NCBI GenBank assembly: GCA_025359135.1
Contig: JANYHJ010000074.1
Coordinates: forward strand, 32,224-96,223
Reading direction: 5' to 3'
Source: Gemmatimonadota bacterium
Lineage (GTDB): Bacteria; Gemmatimonadota; Gemmatimonadetes; Gemmatimonadales; Gemmatimonadaceae
Length of the DNA: 64,000 bases
Part shown: positions 60,303-64,000 of the stretch, piece after piece
How positions within the stretch are numbered: the first letter of the stretch is position 1
Layout of the letters: each line of letters begins with the position of its first letter
The notes under the pieces: generated by a model
Database searches by the model: none
What the model was told of the DNA's origin: nothing
Seen by the model: only the letters and a program-made list of their open reading frames with translations
Program-made: the position numbers and the translations under genes

Positions 60303-63047
60303 CTAGACGCCCTCCCCCGGTGCGGGCACCACCGGCACGGCAACCGGCGTCGGCGTGAGGATGTGCGAGAGTTCGGCGGCCGTGCGCGCTTCGCCGCGGG
60401 CCTTGCGCGCCCAGTCGCTGGCGGGCTCGAGTTCATCGACCCGGTGCCACGCGACGATCGCGTCGCGCCAGCGGCTCTGCCGGGCGAGCAGCAACCCCGA
60501 ATAGTACAGCGCGCCGACGTGCGTCGGGTCGAAGCGCATGATGCGCGCGAATGCCGTCGCGGCATCGCGCACGCGCGCGGCGTCGAGCAGCGACTCGCCG
60601 AGCACGAGCAGCGCGTCGAACTGGTACGGGTTGGCGCTGAGCAGCGGTATGAGGAGCGTCAGGGCGTCCTGCGGCCGGGCCGTGGCCCGCAGCACGCGCG
60701 CCAGTTCCAGCTTGGGCTCGGACCAGGTGGGCACCGCATCGATGGCGGCGTGCAGCTGCGCTTCGGCGCCAGACGCGTCGCCTTCCACGACGAGCAGGCG
60801 CGCCAGTTCGAGGCGCACCACGCCGAAGGCCGGGTCGATGTCGAGCGCACGGCGGTACCCGCCCATCGCGCCCGTGTTGTCGCCCAGGGCGCGCAGCGCG
60901 TCGCCCGTGCGCTTGTGCAGGTCCGCGCGCTGCGGCGCGAGCGCGCCGGCACTCGCGAGCGCCTCGAGTGCCGCCGCCGGATCGCCATCGGCCATGCGGG
61001 CGTCCGCCACGAGCACGAGCGTCTCGAGGTCGTGGCTGCCCTCTTCAAGGAGTTCGTCCGCGCCCTCGCGTGCGAGCTGGCCGCGGCCGAGCGCGAGCAG
61101 CGCGCGCACGCGCCCGATGCGCGCCCGGCGCGACTCGGGATCGATCGCGAGGGCTTCGCCGTAGCGCTCGAGCGCCTCGCCGTGCAGCCCGCGCGCGGCG
61201 TAGACGTCGCCGATGACACCGAGTCCCTCGACGCGATCCGCGCCGCGCCCCATCGCGGACGTCGCCTCGGCGCCCGCGCGCTCGTACTGGCGCATGGCGA
61301 GGAACTCCTCGGCCGATGCGTACGGACGAATGACGGGAACGACCGGCGCCGCGGGCACCGCCGCGGGTGCCGCCAACGTCGTGAAGACCGAGTCGAGGAG
61401 TCGCGGATCGAACGAGAACTCCTGCACCGGCGCGGAGGTGCGGCGTTCACCGCCCAGATCCGGCACGACGGAGAAGTCCGGATCCTCGTGCATCAGGTCG
61501 ATGGCGAGCTCGAACTTCTGCGCCACGTAGTACGGGTCGAGCTCGAGTGCCCGCTTGGTCTCGCGCAGCGCGCCCTCGAAGTCGCCGAGGTTGGACAGGG
61601 TGAAGCTCACGTTGTAGTGCGCTTCGGCGTACTCCGGGCGCGACTGGATCGCGCGGGCGAACGACGCGCGCGCTTCCTCGAAGCGCTTGAGCTCCGCGAG
61701 CACGAGGCCGATGCCGTTCCAGGCCACCGGATGTTCGGGCTCGCTGGCGAGCACGTGGCGGTACGCCTCGAGCGCGAGCTGCAGTCGCTTGTTCTTGTAG
61801 AGCAGGAGCGCGAGGTTGAGCCGCGCCTTGACGAACGTCGCCTCGATCTCGAGCGCGCTGCGGAAGGCATCGATCGCGTCGTCGCTCTGCCCGGCGTGGT
61901 AGAGCGCCACGCCCAAGTTGTTCCAGGCGAGCGGATAGCGCCCGTCGGCCTCGATCGCCTTGCGGTAGCTCGTGGCCGCGTCGTCGAAGCGCCCATCCTG
62001 GTGCAGCGCGACGCCGCGTTCGTTCCAGAGCTTGGGGCTCCCCGGCTGGTAGCGCAGCGCCTCGTCGTACATGGCCACGGCTTGCTGCACGTCGCGCGTG
62101 AGCAGGTACACCTCCGCCATCGCCTGCCGCACGAGGTCGCGGTCCTCGCCGCGCTCGAGCGCGATGCGGTACTCCTTGAGCGCGTCCTGGTAGTAGCCCT
62201 TCTGCCGGAAGGCAACGCCCAGGTTGTAGTGCGCGAGCTGTCCCTCTTCCGACACGGCCATGAGCTGCTGCGAGCGGCGCTCGGTGCCGCCCGGCACGAG
62301 CTGCTCGTAGGTCTGCGCGTTGTAGCGGTCGATGGAGAGGTTGGCCTGCGCGCGCCCGAGTGACGGGTTGAGCTGCATCGCGCGCTTGGTGGCGGCGCGC
62401 GCGTCCTCGTGGCGTCCCATGTCGCCGAGCACGAAACCCGTGAGGTAGTGCGCGTCGGCGTTCTCGGGATTGAGCTCGATGGCGCGCTCGAGCGCCTTGA
62501 GCGCCTCGTCGTTCAAGCCCTTGTTGTAGAGCACCTCACCGCGATAGAACTGGACCACCGAGGAGCCGGGATCGAGCGCGAGCGCGCGGTCGAACCAGCT
62601 GAGCGCATCATCGAGGTCGCCGATGGCCTTCTCGGCGAGGCCCACCTGCACGATCGCGCCGAAGTCGTCCGCGTGATGGCGCAGCAGCGCCGTGAACTCG
62701 GTGAGCGCGGCGGCGTGCTCGTTGAGCAGCGCGTAGGTGCGCGCGAGCTCCCAGCGCGCGGCGCGGTCGGCGGGTGCGTTGCGGAGCACGTCGCGCAGTT
62801 CACCGACGCGCCGATCGTAGTAGCCCGTCTGGAAGTAGGCGATTTCGATGTTGCGCTGCGCGACCTGCATCTTGGGGTCGAGCTCGAGCGCGCCCATGAA
62901 GGCCTGCACGGCTTCCTCGTGCAGCCCCTTGTTGTAGTACAGCACCCCGAGGTTGTTGTGCGCCCCGGCGTCCGACGGATCGATCCGCCGCGCGAACGAC
63001 CGCAGGACGTCGCGGTCGCGCTCCGAGGTGAGGGTGCCGGTGGTCAC
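60303..63047 (-). CDS. Giant TPR-repeat protein
   Basis: 914 residues, almost entirely TPR units: about 14 in the first part (about 20-510), a linker with Pro/Ala-rich residues near 540-590 ('LAAPAAVPAAPVVPV'), and more TPRs to the end. Typical unit: 'AIELNPENADAHYLTGFVLGDMGRHEDAR'. No signal peptide or transmembrane helix, so probably cytosolic. It is the largest scaffold of the operon and follows cheC by 15 bp. The partner proteins are unknown. Confidence 0.85.
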   Translation of the reverse strand: MTTGTLTSERDRDVLRSFARRIDPSDAGAHNNLGVLYYNKGLHEEAVQAFMGALELDPKMQVAQRNIEIAYFQTGYYDRRVGELRDVLRNAPADRAARWELARTYALLNEHAAALTEFTALLRHHADDFGAIVQVGLAEKAIGDLDDALSWFDRALALDPGSSVVQFYRGEVLYNKGLNDEALKALERAIELNPENADAHYLTGFVLGDMGRHEDARAATKRAMQLNPSLGRAQANLSIDRYNAQTYEQLVPGGTERRSQQLMAVSEEGQLAHYNLGVAFRQKGYYQDALKEYRIALERGEDRDLVRQAMAEVYLLTRDVQQAVAMYDEALRYQPGSPKLWNERGVALHQDGRFDDAATSYRKAIEADGRYPLAWNNLGVALYHAGQSDDAIDAFRSALEIEATFVKARLNLALLLYKNKRLQLALEAYRHVLASEPEHPVAWNGIGLVLAELKRFEEARASFARAIQSRPEYAEAHYNVSFTLSNLGDFEGALRETKRALELDPYYVAQKFELAIDLMHEDPDFSVVPDLGGERRTSAPVQEFSFDPRLLDSVFTTLAAPAAVPAAPVVPVIRPYASAEEFLAMRQYERAGAEATSAMGRGADRVEGLGVIGDVYAARGLHGEALERYGEALAIDPESRRARIGRVRALLALGRGQLAREGADELLEEGSHDLETLVLVADARMADGDPAAALEALASAGALAPQRADLHKRTGDALRALGDNTGAMGGYRRALDIDPAFGVVRLELARLLVVEGDASGAEAQLHAAIDAVPTWSEPKLELARVLRATARPQDALTLLIPLLSANPYQFDALLVLGESLLDAARVRDAATAFARIMRFDPTHVGALYYSGLLLARQSRWRDAIVAWHRVDELEPASDWARKARGEARTAAELSHILTPTPVAVPVVPAPGEGV

Positions 63048-63062
63048 GGAGTCCGACCGTCC

Positions 63063-63683
63063 TTATGCGACGCGCACGGCGCGCAGGATTGCCTGGAGGC
63101 TCGCCCCGTCGGGCAGCAGCAGGAAGAAGCCGCGCAGGTGCTCGTCGTAGTCCTTCATGTAGAAGGCGCTCTCGACGCAGAAGACGAGGTCGTAGTCGTT
63201 GCCGAACTGCAGGTACGCGCTCGTCAGCACCGCGGCCGAGAAATCGATCGCGAGCGACGGCGGCGACGGCAGCAGCATCATCCCCATGAAATCGGAGAGC
63301 GCGTTCATGTACGCGCCGCTCAAGATGTTCGACGCCTCCTTGATCACCGACTGTTCGAGCTCGCCGAGGTCGGTGGACGAGCCCTTCGGCCGCCTCAGCA
63401 TCAGCTCCGACAACCGCAGCGCCGTCGGCTTCGGAAAGACGAGCAGCGTCCGTCCCGCGAGGTCGCCGAGCATCTGCATGAGCACGGCCGCCACCGGCTC
63501 CTCGGGGGCCGAGAGCTGCGGCGGCACCTCCTCGAGCGGTGCGATGTTGATGCGCGGGACGCTGATCATGATCGTTTCCCCGATCATCTGCGACAGCGCA
63601 GTCGCCGCGTGGCCGGCGCCGATGTTGGCCACCTCCCGCAACGCATCCAACTGATTCGGCTTCAGGATCAGAGTGTCTTCCAT
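63063..63683 (-). CDS. cheC: CheY-P phosphatase CheC
   Basis: 206 residues from ATG 63683. Both CheC signature sites are intact: D13-E17-N20-P43 and S112-E116-N119-P142, each fitting D/S-x3-E-x2-N-x22-P. CheC dephosphorylates CheY-P and is boosted by CheD, which is also in this operon. Its presence implies a CheY output not encoded in the window. It lies 7 bp after cheA. Confidence 0.93.
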   Translation of the reverse strand: MEDTLILKPNQLDALREVANIGAGHAATALSQMIGETIMISVPRINIAPLEEVPPQLSAPEEPVAAVLMQMLGDLAGRTLLVFPKPTALRLSELMLRRPKGSSTDLGELEQSVIKEASNILSGAYMNALSDFMGMMLLPSPPSLAIDFSAAVLTSAYLQFGNDYDLVFCVESAFYMKDYDEHLRGFFLLLPDGASLQAILRAVRVA

Positions 63684-63690
63684 GAGTTCC

Positions 63691-64000
63691 TCAGGCCGCG
63701 AGACTGCTGACGTCGACGATGAGCGACGGCGCACCGTCGCCGAGCAGGGTGGCCCCGGCGAAGCAGTGCAATCCTTGCCGCGGGCCGTCGTACTGCTTCA
63801 CGACGATTTCCTCCTGCGCTACCAGCTCGTCGACGACGAGCGCAGCGCGACGATCGCCGAGCTCGATCATGACGACATGTTCCAATTCGATCGCGCTCGG
63901 AGCGACATACTCCGGCAATCCAACGATCTGACGGAGGCGAAGCAGCGGCAGCACTTCGTCGCGCGCGAGCAGAACCTCCCGCCCGTTCACCGTTCGCACA
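63691..64000 (-). CDS. cheA: Chemotaxis histidine kinase CheA, C-terminal regulatory domain only (truncated by window edge)
   Basis: The last 102 or so residues of a protein whose start lies beyond the right edge. 'VRTVNGREVLLARDEVLPLLRLRQIVGLP', 'HVVMIELGDRRAALVVDELVAQEEIVVKQY' and 'FAGATLLGDGAPSLIVDVSSL' match the CheW-like P5 domain of CheA. A free-standing CheW is possible but the 'VRTVNGREVLLARDEVLPL' wording is typical of CheA. It is first of the visible operon genes. Confidence 0.8.
   Translation of the reverse strand, partial: VRTVNGREVLLARDEVLPLLRLRQIVGLPEYVAPSAIELEHVVMIELGDRRAALVVDELVAQEEIVVKQYDGPRQGLHCFAGATLLGDGAPSLIVDVSSLAA

Noticed and set aside
59463..62363. Plus-strand open frame of 966 codons opposite the TPR/PATAN genes
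   Set aside because: Antisense shadow; its internal periodicity mirrors the TPR repeats of the real gene.

Overview
The window is a high-GC, gene-dense piece of a diderm bacterial chromosome, most likely from a member of the Gemmatimonadota. This assignment is inferred from gene content: a TonB receptor with a carboxypeptidase-type N-terminal domain, two DUF4397 lipoproteins, many PATAN/DUF4388 and TPR proteins, a DNPR-type (meso-diaminopimelate) MurE, and outer-membrane genes. There is no 16S rRNA to confirm it. Most conserved genes lie on the minus strand; the plus strand carries a few accessory genes.

Region 1 (1-6.3 kb): the end of a class III aminotransferase, an EVE-domain protein with a histone-H1-like tail and asnS form a minus-strand run. 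Divergent from it are an orphan CDI-immunity-like gene and a translationally coupled pair of a secreted carboxylesterase and a YncE-like beta-propeller. Region 2 (6.3-15.3 kb): a hybrid histidine kinase, recG, ftsY, a membrane protein with a degenerate VWA-like region, and ftsZ, all on the minus strand. Region 3 (15.3-25.8 kb): an accessory block between ftsZ and ftsA. It holds a propeller/gamma-glutamyltransferase fusion, a small membrane protein, a DUF748/AsmA-like giant, a DUF4397 lipoprotein, a TetR regulator with a perfect palindromic operator, an unknown lipoprotein and an MDR-family oxidoreductase.

Region 4 (25.8-42.5 kb): the division and cell-wall cluster, transcribed leftward in the order rsmH-ftsL-ftsI-murE-murF-mraY-murD-ftsW-murG-murC-ftsQ-ftsA. 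It lacks mraZ at its head and ftsZ at its tail. A secreted TPR protein, a tRNA-Val(UAC) and a 56-residue membrane protein precede rsmH. Region 5 (42.7-46.9 kb): a TonB-dependent receptor followed by a DUF4397 lipoprotein.

Region 6 (46.98-64.0 kb, open at the right edge) is the most unusual part. It is an unbroken minus-strand operon in which nearly every gene overlaps or abuts the next: cheA (partial), cheC, giant TPR, PATAN+TPR, TPR-roadblock, roadblock, mglB, mglA, a protein with two DnaA-type AAA+ modules, PATAN+TPR, cheR, cheD, cheB, an ExeA-like AAA+ ATPase, two CheW-domain proteins, TPR, and a membrane zinc peptidase. It joins a chemosensory pathway to a Ras-like polarity switch (MglA/MglB). 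The PATAN proteins carry paired 24-residue motifs matching the cyclic-di-GMP-binding MshEN consensus. No CheY, MCP or pilus gene is visible. My inference is a surface-behaviour or polarity control system that integrates chemosensory, c-di-GMP and GTPase inputs; the double DnaA-like ATPase is its least explained part.
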